A stretch of DNA of 64,000 nucleotides from Bradyrhizobium diazoefficiens (GCF_016616425.1 NZ_CP067101.1:3720001-3784000); one strand, 5' to 3'; positions 15,806 to 24,375 are shown, counted from the first letter of the stretch. Notes: generated from the sequence alone by a model not told the origin. Numbers and translations: made by a program.

Positions 15806-16624
15806 ATGCTCGTCATCTCCATTCAAAGCCAGGTGGTCCACGGCCATGTCGGCAACAGCGCGGCCGCCTATGCCATGCAGGCGGAGGGCGTGAACGTTGC
15901 GGCGGTGCCGACGACGCTCTTGTCCAACCATCCGCGCTATCCGAGCCTGCGCGGGCGAGTACTGGAGACCGAGCTCGTCGCCGATCTCCTGAGAGGTGTG
16001 GAGGAGCGCGGTCTCGTCGACGAGGCGGCTGTGCTCGTGACCGGCTATCTGGGCTCGCCGGGCAATGCCGTCGCGATCGCCGATTTCGTCGAGCGGGCGC
16101 TCACGCGGAATGCGAAGCTCGTCTATCTCTGCGATCCCGTGATCGGCGATGACGGTCGCGTCTATGTCGCCGATGGCATTTTGGACGTGGTCCGGCACCG
16201 GCTGCTGCCGGCCGCGAACCTGACGACGCCGAACCAGTTCGAGCTCGAGCTGCTCTCGGGCCTCACGATCGCGGATGCGCAGGGCCTTCGTGCGGCGTGT
16301 GCGGCGCTGGCGGGCACCGGCCGCATTGGCGTTGTCGCCACCGGCTGCACGCTCACCGATACCGCGGAAGGGCAGGTGGAGACGATTCTGTGCGTCGATG
16401 GGCAGTTGTCGCGCTTTGCGACGCCGCGCCTGCCGATCCGCCCCTACGGCACCGGCGATCTTCTCACTGGCCTGATTGCAGCACATTTGGCCAAGAGCCA
16501 GACGACGGAGGCCGCGGTGCGGCTCGCGGTCGAAACGATCTTTGCGGTGTTGGTGCGCACGCAGGACGCCGGCTCGACCGAAATGCGGCTCGTGCCGCTG
16601 CCGACGCCCGCGCGCGCGCCGTAA
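15806..16624 (+). CDS. pdxY: Pyridoxal kinase PdxY
   Basis: A 272-residue ribokinase-fold kinase of the PdxK/PdxY group. It phosphorylates pyridoxal (and related B6 vitamers) with ATP in the salvage pathway. Visible family features: SIQSQVVHGHVGNSAA at the N-terminus, the substrate region around LLSNHPRYPSLRGRVL, DPVIGDDGRVYV (Mg-ATP binding), TPNQFELELLSG, and the anion hole/catalytic aspartate motif YGTGDLLTGLIAAHL. ATG 15806 places MLVISIQSQVVHG at the N-terminus as in other PdxY proteins; the upstream frame is not conserved in character. Monocistronic. Confidence 0.93.
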   Translation: MLVISIQSQVVHGHVGNSAAAYAMQAEGVNVAAVPTTLLSNHPRYPSLRGRVLETELVADLLRGVEERGLVDEAAVLVTGYLGSPGNAVAIADFVERALTRNAKLVYLCDPVIGDDGRVYVADGILDVVRHRLLPAANLTTPNQFELELLSGLTIADAQGLRAACAALAGTGRIGVVATGCTLTDTAEGQVETILCVDGQLSRFATPRLPIRPYGTGDLLTGLIAAHLAKSQTTEAAVRLAVETIFAVLVRTQDAGSTEMRLVPLPTPARAP

Positions 16625-16629
16625 CGGCT

Positions 16630-17961
16630 TCAGATCGCGCGCTTGCCGGCCGATTGCGCCGATTTCTGCTGCTTGGCCGGCCTCTTCTGCTCGCGCGCAG
16701 CCTGGGCCTTTGACGGTTTGGCAGTGGGGACTGTCCGTCGCGTCTTCTTCGGCTTGACGTCGTTCCGCTTGACGTTAGCGGCTTCCTTGCGATCTTCCGT
16801 GCCCCTGCGCGAGATGTATTCCGGGCCGTCGATCGGGCCGACATGCGGCGGATCGCGGCCGAGATAGGGCCGGCCGATGCCGTACGCCTTGCCGTTGGCG
16901 TCGACCCACTTCCACAGGATTTCGGTCGAGACCCAGCGCTGCGCGCGATTATTGCCCTGAGTGCTGACGATGTCGGCCGCCATGCCGTGGCCGTAGCCGC
17001 CGCGCGCGCTGCCGCCATGATAGGAGCGGTCGGAGGCGGCCTTCAGGCCGCTCGCGATCGACTGGCGATAGTCGTCGCGGAACGCGCTGGTGATGCCGGG
17101 CGACAGGCCGGCGGCTTCCGCGGCGAGCAGTGTGCGAAACAGCTTCTGCTTGAAGCTCTTGTCCATGCCGCCGATGACATAATCCATCAGCGACATGCCG
17201 GCGTGCTCGGCTGCCTTCGGATCCTTCCAGCCGAAATCCTCATCGACCAGCTTCGTGAAATTGCGCATCACCTTGACCGTCTTGCCCTTGCGCTTGACGG
17301 TGACAGCGCGGCGTTCCTGGACCTTGATCGAGTCCTCCTTCGCGGTGCGCTGATAGAGCGTCCAGAGATAGCGGTCGATGCAGGCATCCATGACGAAGCA
17401 TTCGTCGAGCACGGCGACGGTGTCGGCTGGCGGCGCCGCCTTGTTCGCAGGCGTGACGGGGCCGCTCGCGATCGCCGCGGGGGAAAGGTGGTCCGTCGTC
17501 TCGATCTCGGCCGGATCGGCAGACGCCAGTTTGACCGGCTCTTTGACGGGCTCGGGCGCCGCTACCGGCGCAGCCTCGCTGACGACGGGCTCTGGTTCAG
17601 GGGAGACTTGCGGCGCGGGCGGCGCCTCCGTAGGCAGGATCAGTGCCGGATCGGCCGAGGCGAGCTTGACGGCGGGGGCGGGCGTCTCGGGCGCCGCTTC
17701 AGCGATCGTTGGGGCCGGTGCGGCGGCCGCGGCAGCCGCGATGTCGGCGGTCAAGGCAATACCGTCGTCGATCGTCGCAGCGCGCGGCACGTTGGCGAAG
17801 TCGAGGCGGCCGAGGTCCTTCTCCCGCGAGACGGCAGACGCATTGGCACCGCTGTTCTCGATGAGGGCAGGGGCATAGGCGGAGAGTGAGAGCGCCATCC
17901 AGCCGGCGAGCACGGCCGAGGGGCAGGTCACCGCTACCAGAAGAGACCGCCGATCGTTCAT
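16630..17961 (-). CDS. Envelope protein with C-terminal M15-like (D-Ala-D-Ala peptidase fold) domain
   Basis: A 443-residue protein: N-terminal membrane anchor (about 7-31), a long Ala/Pro-rich spacer in which VKLASADPA occurs twice (about 98-106 and 143-151), and a C-terminal catalytic-type domain (about 185-385). The latter has the zinc-site pattern of M15/hedgehog-type peptidases: YGHGMAADIVS gives His325 and Asp330, and DPPHVGPID gives His373. A basic tail (KPKKTRRTVPTAKPS...) follows. Predicted to trim peptidoglycan peptides in the periplasm. ATG 17961 has GGAGG 8 nt upstream. The spacer may reach across the envelope. Confidence 0.8.
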   Translation of the reverse strand: MNDRRSLLVAVTCPSAVLAGWMALSLSAYAPALIENSGANASAVSREKDLGRLDFANVPRAATIDDGIALTADIAAAAAAAPAPTIAEAAPETPAPAVKLASADPALILPTEAPPAPQVSPEPEPVVSEAAPVAAPEPVKEPVKLASADPAEIETTDHLSPAAIASGPVTPANKAAPPADTVAVLDECFVMDACIDRYLWTLYQRTAKEDSIKVQERRAVTVKRKGKTVKVMRNFTKLVDEDFGWKDPKAAEHAGMSLMDYVIGGMDKSFKQKLFRTLLAAEAAGLSPGITSAFRDDYRQSIASGLKAASDRSYHGGSARGGYGHGMAADIVSTQGNNRAQRWVSTEILWKWVDANGKAYGIGRPYLGRDPPHVGPIDGPEYISRRGTEDRKEAANVKRNDVKPKKTRRTVPTAKPSKAQAAREQKRPAKQQKSAQSAGKRAI

Positions 17962-18283
17962 GATCCCTGCCTCCAAACGGTTCTGCCCGAACCCGTCTTG
18001 TCCGGACAGTCATGATGCAAACAGTCCGACGAAAACAGTCTTGCACGGAAAGGCACGCAGCGCCTCGATTGTTCGGAGGACCATGTGGCAGCGCAATGGC
18101 GCAAGTCGGCCAGAGCGGGCTTTTCAGGAAGGTGTTGCCGAGGTGCAACATAGGCTCCATTGGGGTTCCAGCAGCCCGGCATGGCCTGAAAACGCCGGCA
18201 AATGCGGGCGTCGCAATCTTGGATTGTGGTCGTGCAATTCTCCCGCTTCCACAATCTGCGGTAGAGCTGGGAAGGACACGCCT

Positions 18284-18454
18284 GTGAAATTGAAATGCAT
18301 GTTGGCCAAATTCGCCGCCGATGAATCTGGCGCCACCGCGATCGAATACGGCCTGATCGCAGCCGGCATCGCGCTTGCCATCATCGAGATCATCTATGCC
18401 CTTGGCACCAATCTCGTGGCAAAGCTGCAATCGCTGGCGACGGCGTTGAAATAG
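18284..18454 (+). CDS. Flp/Fap-type (type IVb) pilin
   Basis: A 56-residue prepilin. The short charged leader VKLKCMLAKFAADESG precedes the processing motif G/ATAIEYGLIAAGIALAII, with Glu at position +5 and Tyr at +6 as in Flp pilins. A hydrophobic helix and a short hydrophilic end follow. The GTG start at 18284 has AAGGA 7 nt upstream. No cpa/tad assembly genes are nearby, so the prepilin peptidase and secretion machinery must be encoded elsewhere. A 14-bp tandem duplication follows the stop. Confidence 0.87.
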   Translation: MKLKCMLAKFAADESGATAIEYGLIAAGIALAIIEIIYALGTNLVAKLQSLATALK

Positions 18455-18461
18455 CGAGTCG

Positions 18462-18489
18462 CACAACTGCACCAACACAACTGCACCAA
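18462..18489. repeat. 14-bp perfect tandem duplication
   Basis: CACAACTGCACCAA occurs twice without a gap (18462-18475, 18476-18489), starting 7 bp after the Flp pilin stop codon. Non-coding. Confidence 0.9.
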
Positions 18490-18630
18490 CGGCGGGCGGA
18501 AATCGCGCTTTGAATGGGTGTTGATCCGAAAATTCGGTAAAGACGCGTATCTTGCCCGGCAGCTTTGACGTGCCGTTCTTGTCCGACGCGTTGCCGGCAA
18601 CTTTGTTGCGGCTGGTGCGTTTGGTCGCCC

Positions 18631-18834
18631 ATGACGCATTCCTCGCTTCGTCCTATGGACGCCTTCGATCCCACCGAACCCGCCATCCTGCACGATCGCC
18701 TCACGGACACGATCATCACCTGGACAGCCGATCAGGCCGACGATTACCGGCGGGCCAGCCGGCCGGGCGATGATGGAACTGTAGCCTGGAAAAACTACCT
18801 GTTCGATGGCTGGGGCAATGTGCTCGGTGGCTGA
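18631..18834 (+). CDS. Small hypothetical protein
   Basis: A 67-residue (or 59-residue from ATG 18655) soluble protein with the segment DPTEPAILHDRLTDTIITWTADQADDYRRA and a WKNYLFDGWGNVLGG end. No motif or localisation signal is recognised. Neither start has a strong Shine-Dalgarno sequence. Codon use and composition look like real coding sequence, but the assignment is tentative. Confidence 0.45.
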   Translation: MTHSSLRPMDAFDPTEPAILHDRLTDTIITWTADQADDYRRASRPGDDGTVAWKNYLFDGWGNVLGG

Positions 18835-19004
18835 GCACCGCTCATAAAGGCGTCACGTCGTGGCCGATGTGATTCGACCAAGACCTTGAAGTCATTAAAC
18901 ATATCGCTATGCATAACACGCGCTATCGCAATGCAGCAGAGCATGTTGCGATGCAGCAAGGCCGAGCTTAAATGTGCTCCGACACTTCCACGCAGGAGCA
19001 TCCA

Positions 19005-19259
19005 ATGAACAAGAAGACTCTGTCGATCGCCGCCGCCATCCTGACGATCGCGGGCAGCACCGCGGCTTTCGCCGCCGAACTGCCGACTTACGAGGCCAAC
19101 GGATTTCCGGTCTCGCCCTTGCAGGTTCGCGTGCTCGGTGCCGCGCATGTCGAGCAGCAGGCCGCTGCGCCGACCACGGTCGCCTCGGTCCACCAGACGC
19201 AGGTGCTCAGCCCGCGCAAGGTGAAGACCGTGGGCGTCACTACGGGCGCTGCCCGCTGA
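19005..19259 (+). CDS. Small secreted protein
   Basis: An 84-residue protein with a clear signal peptide (MNKKTLSIAAAILTIAGSTAAFA, cleavage near residue 23) and a short mature chain (ELPTYEANGFPVSPLQVRVLGAAHVEQQ...) without cysteines. AGGAG lies 7 nt upstream of ATG 19005. The layout LPTYExxGFPxSPxQxxVLG is that of small exported proteins common in rhizobia; their role is unknown. Confidence 0.68.
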   Translation: MNKKTLSIAAAILTIAGSTAAFAAELPTYEANGFPVSPLQVRVLGAAHVEQQAAAPTTVASVHQTQVLSPRKVKTVGVTTGAAR

Positions 19260-19474
19260 TCTGATATCGTGAAGGCAGGTGGGTTCCGCCGAGAGGCGGG
19301 ATCCACCGCCCCATCTTTCGGCCTCGAAATCGGGGCTGCTTGCGTATCGCGTCTGGAGAGATCGCTGGAACTGTCTTGTGCGCGATCGCGCGCCAGCGCG
19401 CATCGTGCAACGTCTCGGCATGATCAATTGACATCATGCGCTGATTGAGAATCCCGCCGCGAATACCCCGCGCG

Positions 19475-20062
19475 CTAAGCTCTCCGCGCGCGCACTGCCC
19501 GCAGGCTTGACGGCGCCCGGCCGTAGAGTTCGGCGAAGGCGGCGTTGAACCTGCGCAGGCTGCCGAAGCCGGCCTGGAATGCGATATCGGTCATGCTGTC
19601 GTCGCCGGCATCGAGCAGGCGCTTGGCGCGCTGGACACGCAGCGTCCTCGCGAACTGCCGAGGCGTGGCACCGACGTGGCGCTCGAACAGCCGCGCCAGA
19701 TGACGCGACGAGATGCCGAGCCGTATCGCAAGATCGACCACCGAGCCTTCATCGAGCGCGCCGCTGTCGATGAGCTTCATGGCTCGCGCCACCGTGGCGC
19801 GCGTGCCGTTCCAGGCCGGGCAGAACGGAGCAGTCTCGGGGCGGCAGCGCAGGCAGGGCCGGAAGCCGGCGGCCTCGGCCGCCGCCGCCGTCGGATAATA
19901 GGCGACGTTGCGCGTCAGCGGCTGCTTGGCCGGACAGACCGGGCGGCAATAGATGCCAGTGGTCTTCACCGCTGTGAAGAAGCGGCCGTCGTAACGGGGG
20001 TCGCGGCGCAGGCGCGCGGCGTTGCAGACATCGTAGCTCAGCATGGCCGGATCATAGCGCAT
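19475..20062 (-). CDS. adaA: AdaA-type methylphosphotriester sensor / AraC regulator
   Basis: A 195-residue protein made of an Ada zinc domain (about 1-85) and an AraC-type helix-turn-helix (about 90-190). The zinc cysteines are Cys39 and Cys43 (GIYCRPVCPAK) and Cys70 and Cys73 (RPCLRCRPE), matching the Cys38/42/69/72 set of E. coli Ada; the first should accept the methyl group from DNA phosphotriesters. The downstream domain found in bifunctional Ada proteins (O6-methylguanine transferase or AlkA glycosylase) is absent, as in Bacillus AdaA. ATG 20062 is used; ATG 20044 is possible. Expected to activate alkylation-repair genes, none of which is adjacent. Confidence 0.85.
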   Translation of the reverse strand: MRYDPAMLSYDVCNAARLRRDPRYDGRFFTAVKTTGIYCRPVCPAKQPLTRNVAYYPTAAAAEAAGFRPCLRCRPETAPFCPAWNGTRATVARAMKLIDSGALDEGSVVDLAIRLGISSRHLARLFERHVGATPRQFARTLRVQRAKRLLDAGDDSMTDIAFQAGFGSLRRFNAAFAELYGRAPSSLRAVRARRA

Positions 20063-20172
20063 GACGGCGGGGGCGGAAGGGCTGCGGGATGACCGAGTCC
20101 GATTGTGGCGAGCCGCGGCGCGCATCGCGGCCTAGAAGGCGCCTCTCATTCAATGCAGCCGGAGAGCCCGCC

Positions 20173-20595
20173 GTGACCGATCCCAGGGACGTTGTCCTGA
20201 ACGCGTGGAAGACTTTTTCGTCGCGCGATGCCGAGCGCATCGCCGCATTGTTCACCGAAGACGCCGAATGGATCGCCCCGAAGGGCAACGCCACCGCCAT
20301 CGCGCTCGATCACACCGACCACATGGTGGAACCGCACGAGATCGCGCGCTTCATCGCGCAGGAGATGCACAAGATGTTCTCGGACATCGATATCGCGTTC
20401 CGCGGCGTGTATGCCGACGGCGATGTCGTGATCGTGGAGGAGCGGATGCGCGCCACGCTGCCCGACGGCAGGCCGTACGAGAACGATTACTGCTTCGTGT
20501 TCGCGGTGGCAGGCGACCGGATCAGGCAAGTGCGAGAATACATGGATACGCGCAAGGGATGGCGGATGGTGTTTGGCGAGGGGCGTGATGAATAG
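20173..20595 (+). CDS. SnoaL-like / NTF2-fold protein
   Basis: A 140-residue single-domain protein of the SnoaL/ketosteroid isomerase-like fold. It shows the typical opening VVLNAWKTFSSRDAERIAALFTEDAEWIAPKGN, a central DIDIAFRGVYADGDVVIVEERM sheet segment, and a final RIRQVREYMDT strand. The GTG at 20173 follows GGAG at 8 nt. Such proteins act on small hydrophobic substrates or are stress-associated; no substrate can be inferred. Divergent from adaA with about 110 bp between starts. Confidence 0.8.
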   Translation: MTDPRDVVLNAWKTFSSRDAERIAALFTEDAEWIAPKGNATAIALDHTDHMVEPHEIARFIAQEMHKMFSDIDIAFRGVYADGDVVIVEERMRATLPDGRPYENDYCFVFAVAGDRIRQVREYMDTRKGWRMVFGEGRDE

Positions 20596-20674
20596 GCCCA
20601 CGCATGCTCGTCGCGTGCCAGCCCTGCAGGCGCGTGGGTTGAGCCGGCCGATGTGCTGCCATAAGGCTTGATCC

Positions 20675-21595
20675 ATGGACCAACGGACGAGCGGCGCCGA
20701 CGCTCTTTCTCACAAGAACGATGCAGCGCCGGCACTGCTTGGCGTAACTTGCGGCCTCGCCGCGGCGCTGTTCTGGGCGCTCGGCTTTGCCGGCACGCGG
20801 CATGGGCTCAAGGTCGGCTTCACGCCGATCGACCTGCTGGTGCATCGCTATGTCTGGTCGGGGATCGCGTTCCTGCCGTTGGTGTTGCGCGCGGGCATCT
20901 CCGATCTCTGCGGCATCGGCTGGGGCAGGAGCCTCGTGCTGATGGTGCTCGGCGGCCCCGTGATGTCGCTGATCTCCTACACTGGCTTCCTGTTCGTGCC
21001 GCTCGGCCATGGCAGCGTGATCCAGCCCTCTTGTGCCACGCTCGGCGGCCTGCTGCTCGCAGCCTTGATCCTGAAAGAGAGGATCTCCGCCTCGCGCCTC
21101 GCGGGTGCGCTGGTCATCGTCGGCGGTCTTGGCGTGATCGGCGCAGAATCGATTGGCCATATCGGTGCGGAGGGCGTGCAGGGCGATCTGATCTTCGTGC
21201 TGACGGGATTGATGTTCGCCGGCTTCGGCGCAGCTCTGCGACACTGGCGCGTCGCCGCCGTCTCGGCCGCGCTGGTCATCAACGTGCTGTCGCTGCTGCT
21301 GTTGCCGGTCTACATCGCGACTGTCGGGCTCGCCCATGTTGCGGCGATCGGCGTCACCGAGAACGCCATCCAGGCGCTGGCACAGGGCGTGCTTGCCGGC
21401 CCCGCCGCGCTCTATCTGTTCGCCGTCTCGGTCCAGCGCCTCGGCGTCGCCCGCGCCGCAGTGTTTCCGGCTTGCGTGCCGGCGCTGACGGTGCTCACCG
21501 GCTGGCTCCTGCTCGGCGAGCCGCCGACGATGTTGCAGACCGCGGGCCTCGTGACCGTGCTGTGCGGATTTTATCTGGCGCAGCGTCAGCGGTAG
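20675..21595 (+). CDS. DMT family (EamA) exporter
   Basis: A 306-residue inner-membrane protein with ten predicted helices in two EamA repeats (about 20-145 and 165-300). Typical motifs include ALFWALGFAGTRHGLK in helix 1, RYVWSGIAFLPLVL, PLGHGSVIQPSCATLGGLLLAALILKERIS at the end of the first repeat, and PACVPALTVLTGWLLLGEPPT in the second. Homologues export amino acids or metabolites; the substrate here is unknown. Monocistronic; a GC-rich hairpin (GGCCGCC/GGCGGCC, 21630-21648) follows without a clear T-tract. Confidence 0.88.
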   Translation: MDQRTSGADALSHKNDAAPALLGVTCGLAAALFWALGFAGTRHGLKVGFTPIDLLVHRYVWSGIAFLPLVLRAGISDLCGIGWGRSLVLMVLGGPVMSLISYTGFLFVPLGHGSVIQPSCATLGGLLLAALILKERISASRLAGALVIVGGLGVIGAESIGHIGAEGVQGDLIFVLTGLMFAGFGAALRHWRVAAVSAALVINVLSLLLLPVYIATVGLAHVAAIGVTENAIQALAQGVLAGPAALYLFAVSVQRLGVARAAVFPACVPALTVLTGWLLLGEPPTMLQTAGLVTVLCGFYLAQRQR

Positions 21596-21860
21596 AGCGC
21601 CGTGGCCTTCCGCGCCAATGAAACAGGAAGGCCGCCCAGGGGGCGGCCGCTCAAGTCTCAAAGCTGTGATGCAATCGAACGCGTAACCTCGAAAAGCCAG
21701 CCCCGGGTTGAAAAAATCGATACGCGCTACAAACGCCTGCCCCGGCGCCGACCAGCTTACACAGATTTGCGACAGGGGTAAGAAAGAAAACTGTGCGTTC
21801 CGGAGCCGGAACCGGCGTTAGCGTTACCGCGACGGTGCGGCCGCTCCCGCCGCCTTGCGG

Positions 21861-22211
21861 CTACGCCTTCCTCACGAATTCCGATTTCAGATTCATCGCG
21901 CCGATGCCGTCGATCTTGCAGGCGATGTTGTGGCCGTCGCTGGCGTCCTGGAGGCGGATGTTGCGCACCTTGGTGCCGCCCTTGATCACCGAGGAGGAGC
22001 CCTTGACCTTGAGGTCTTTGATCACGATGACGCTGTCGCCGTCAGCGAGCACGTTGCCGTTGGCATCGCACACGCCGGCGTCCTGCGCGGCGGCGACCGC
22101 CGCCTCCGACATGCCGCTCCATTCATGGCCACATTCCGGGCAGACCCAGAGATCGCGGTCCTGATAGGCATGCTCGGAGCTGCAGGCGGGGCATTTCATC
22201 GGGTCGGTCAT
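21861..22211 (-). CDS. phnA: PhnA/YjdM family zinc-ribbon protein
   Basis: A 116-residue protein with an N-terminal zinc ribbon ([25 protein letters not shown], two CxxC pairs at about 7-10 and 24-27). The C-terminal PhnA beta domain reads [39 protein letters not shown]...[23 protein letters not shown]. Despite the historical name, the E. coli homologue is not part of the phosphonate lyase; its role is unclear. The length is normal. Monocistronic. Confidence 0.92.
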   Translation of the reverse strand: MTDPMKCPACSSEHAYQDRDLWVCPECGHEWSGMSEAAVAAAQDAGVCDANGNVLADGDSVIVIKDLKVKGSSSVIKGGTKVRNIRLQDASDGHNIACKIDGIGAMNLKSEFVRKA

Positions 22212-22337
22212 CGCAAGTCTCGTCTAACCCTTCTCTCGTCTCACGCTTCGTTCGCGGCGCGACCGTAGGGGCAGTGAACAGGAAAGCAAGGGAAAGCTGC
22301 GGAGCGCCGGGGCCGGCCATTGCCTGCCGGTGCGATA

Positions 22338-22511
22338 TCACCGAAACAGCGCGACGAAGATTACGTAGAGCCAACCAAGAATGCCGTGGATGATCGCCCA
22401 CAGGATCGAATGGTTGTTGGTGTAGGAGATTGCGATGGCGAGCGCCGAGCCGAAGCCAACTCCGTATTTCGCGCCCTCGACGCGGACGCCGTAATAGCGA
22501 GTGCCGTTCAT
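22338..22511 (-). CDS. 57-residue small membrane protein
   Basis: A short gene reading MNGTRYYGVRVEGAKYGVG at the N-terminus, followed by two hydrophobic helices (about 18-30 and 37-55; SILWAIIHGILGWLYVIFVAL) and ending LFR-stop (TGA at 22338-22340). GGAGA lies 7 nt upstream of ATG 22511. I recall similar short proteins with the WAIIHGxxxWxYV motif in many bacteria, annotated only as hypothetical. Its coding sense rests on the Shine-Dalgarno, the length-coherent two-helix design and that motif. Confidence 0.65.
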   Translation of the reverse strand: MNGTRYYGVRVEGAKYGVGFGSALAIAISYTNNHSILWAIIHGILGWLYVIFVALFR

Positions 22512-22788
22512 GCTGATGTCTCCAGACCGTTGACGGACGCGAGCCTATGCGGTCGCCGCGATCGTGGCGACCCCCATGATCAATCCTGAGCCTGAGAGGC
22601 AAGTGAAACCCGTCCAACACGATTTTGCGAAAACAACCCCATGCACAGTAGGCACGGCCTTGATAAGGCTTGCATTTTCGGTTACGCCGAAATCGAGTTT
22701 GCGGCGTCGGGCAAAACAATGGCATGATGTCATCGTGCCGCCCGTCCGGTGACGAGGCATTCGCTCTGGCATTCGCGACGAGCCCGCC

Positions 22789-23193
22789 ATGACCTTCCTG
22801 CTCAACATCGACGTCCCCGACGTCGGGCAAGCCACCGCCTTCTACACCGCCGCCTTCGGCCTCACCGTCGGCCGCCGGTTCGGCACCGATTTCGTCGAGC
22901 TGCTCGGCTGGCCCGCGCCGGTCTATCTCCTGACCAAGCACGCCGGCACGTTGGGTGCCGGCGGCGACCGCCGTCGCTACGAGCGGCACTGGACGCCCGT
23001 GCATGTCGACGTCGTCGTTGGCGATGTCGATGCCGCCGTCGAACGCGCGCTGCGCGCCGGCGCGATTCTGGAGGTGCCTGCGCGCGATGCACCCTATGGC
23101 CGGATCGCGATGCTGGCCGATCCGTTCGGGCACGGGTTTTGTCTGCTGGCGTTCAGCGAACAGGGATATGACGTGTTGCTTGGAAATTCGTAA
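22789..23193 (+). CDS. VOC family (glyoxalase/bleomycin resistance-like) protein
   Basis: A 134-residue protein with two beta-alpha-beta-beta-beta modules: LLNIDVPDVGQATAFYTAAFGLTVGRRFG (about 4-31) and HVDVVVGDVDAAVERALRAGAILE...GRIAMLADPFGHGFCLLAF (about 68-120). Metal ligands of such folds would be the His in VHVDV and Glu/Gln near the ends of the strands, but they are not fully conserved with glyoxalase I, so the activity is open. Stop codon lies in a 15-bp tandem repeat. Confidence 0.85.
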   Translation: MTFLLNIDVPDVGQATAFYTAAFGLTVGRRFGTDFVELLGWPAPVYLLTKHAGTLGAGGDRRRYERHWTPVHVDVVVGDVDAAVERALRAGAILEVPARDAPYGRIAMLADPFGHGFCLLAFSEQGYDVLLGNS

Positions 23194-23210
23194 GCTGGAA
23201 ATTCGTAAGC
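23181..23210. repeat. 15-bp perfect tandem duplication at the 3' end of the VOC gene
   Basis: TGGAAATTCGTAAGC occurs twice adjacently (23181-23195, 23196-23210). The VOC stop codon TAA is in the first copy, so the second copy duplicates the last codons and stop. Confidence 0.9.
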
Positions 23211-23248
23211 TTGCAGCGCAAGCGTAGCGAAGCCAAAATCGGGGCGAC

Positions 23249-23914
23249 ATGCCAAGAAAGCTGAAGACCTACCAGACCTCGCTCGGATTTTACGACGAGG
23301 CGGTCGCCGCGCCCTCGATGAAGGCGGCGCTTCAGGCCTGGGGCGCCAGCTCCAATCTCTTCCATCAGGGCGCAGCAAAGGAGACCGACGATCCCGATGT
23401 CGTCGCGGCGACCCTGGCGAAGCCGGGCGTGGTGCTCAGGCGCCCGGTCGGATCGAACGGCCCGTTCACGGAGAGTGCCGAACTGCCGACCGATCTCGCC
23501 GAGGGCGAGGGAAGGACCAAGAGCAGGACCAAGTCCACGAGAAAGGCCAAGAGCAAGAGCAAGAGCAAGCCGCGATCGAAGCAGCGTCCCGCCAAGTCGG
23601 CGCGCAAGCCGTCCCGTGAGATTGACGATCAGGCGGCCCGCAAGGCCGCTGCGGCGTTCGAGAAGGAGGAGCGACGGCGAGAGGCCCAGCGTCGCAAGGA
23701 GGAGGCCGCCCGCGCCAGGGAACGCGCGCGCCGCGACAAGGCGGTCGCTGCGGCCGAGGCGGCATTGGACAAAGCGAAGCGGGAGCACGAGGCCAAGGCG
23801 GAGGAAATCGAAGCCGCGCGCGGCTCGCTGGACGAACGCGCCGAGGCCGAGCAGGCCCGCTGGGACAAGCAGCGGGCCAAGCTGCAGGAGGCCGTGCGCC
23901 GCGCGCGGGAGTAA
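23249..23914 (+). CDS. Lysine/arginine-rich coiled-coil protein (TolA-like annotation class)
   Basis: A 221-residue cytosolic protein. The N-terminal part (about 1-75; MPRKLKTYQTSLGFYDEAVAAPSMKAALQAWG) looks like a small conserved domain. It is followed by a lysine/serine/arginine-rich linker (TKSRTKSTRKAKSKSKSKPRSK) and a long charged coiled coil (about 130-221; EKEERRREAQRRKEEAARARERA...). Similar rhizobial proteins are often labelled cell-envelope/TolA, but there is no membrane segment here, so I treat that name as unreliable. The basic linker suggests nucleic-acid contact. Real gene; unknown role. Confidence 0.7.
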   Translation: MPRKLKTYQTSLGFYDEAVAAPSMKAALQAWGASSNLFHQGAAKETDDPDVVAATLAKPGVVLRRPVGSNGPFTESAELPTDLAEGEGRTKSRTKSTRKAKSKSKSKPRSKQRPAKSARKPSREIDDQAARKAAAAFEKEERRREAQRRKEEAARARERARRDKAVAAAEAALDKAKREHEAKAEEIEAARGSLDERAEAEQARWDKQRAKLQEAVRRARE

Positions 23915-23932
23915 TCAGCCACGCACGACGGC

Positions 23933-24178
23933 TTGGCCGACGGGATCGCTTGGGAGCCGGCAGCGCCTCGGCATCTCGCGCGCGTCAGGGCCGCGCGCAA
24001 GATGAGCGGCTGCACGGAAGGCCAGCTCGCCGGGCACCTCAGTGTCACGCCCGCCTTCGTGGCGCGGGGCGAAGCAGACATTCCGCTGTACCAGCTGATG
24101 CGGATCGCCGATTTGCTGATGGTGGGCCTCGACGGGCTCGTTGCGGGGCCCGTGCCTGAGGAGGTCGACGCGGCTTAG
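23933..24178 (+). CDS. Small XRE-like helix-turn-helix protein
   Basis: Up to 81 residues from a TTG at 23933 (an internal ATG at 24003 would leave 58). The region RVRAARKMSGCTEGQLAGHLSVTPAFVARGEADIPLYQLMRIADLLMVGLDGLVAG aligns by eye with Cro/CI-type domains (TQxELAxxLGVSxxxVSxxExG...LxxIAxxLxVSLDxL). The usual glutamine/leucine at the start of helix 2 is replaced by TEGQLAGH, and a glycine-rich turn is retained. It lacks a good Shine-Dalgarno. It may be a real small regulator or a decayed one. Confidence 0.45.
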   Translation: MADGIAWEPAAPRHLARVRAARKMSGCTEGQLAGHLSVTPAFVARGEADIPLYQLMRIADLLMVGLDGLVAGPVPEEVDAA

Positions 24179-24252
24179 GGCTTCATGGTCCGTAGCCGGG
24201 ATTAAGCTCCATTCGGGCGACGCTCACTGAATTGACCGAGCGCACGCCTCGT

Positions 24253-24375
24253 CCTTCGAGACGACCGCTTCGCGGTCTCCTCAGGATCAGGCTAAGCGGC
24301 GTTGCGCCTGTTGAAGCTGCTGCCACGCATGCTGTCCTCATCCTGAGGGCCTGCTCAAAACGGGCGTCTCGAAGG
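24253..24375. repeat. Palindromic intergenic repeat, CCTTCGAGACG family
   Basis: A 123-bp segment bounded by the perfect 11-bp inverted repeat CCTTCGAGACG (24253-24263) / CGTCTCGAAGG (24365-24375). It has an inner pair CTCAGGATCAG / CTCATCCTGAG and a local hairpin GACCGCTTCGCGGTC. I recall this type as a common dispersed repeat in Bradyrhizobium. It sits in the leader region of the secreted-protein gene at 24457. Confidence 0.7.
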
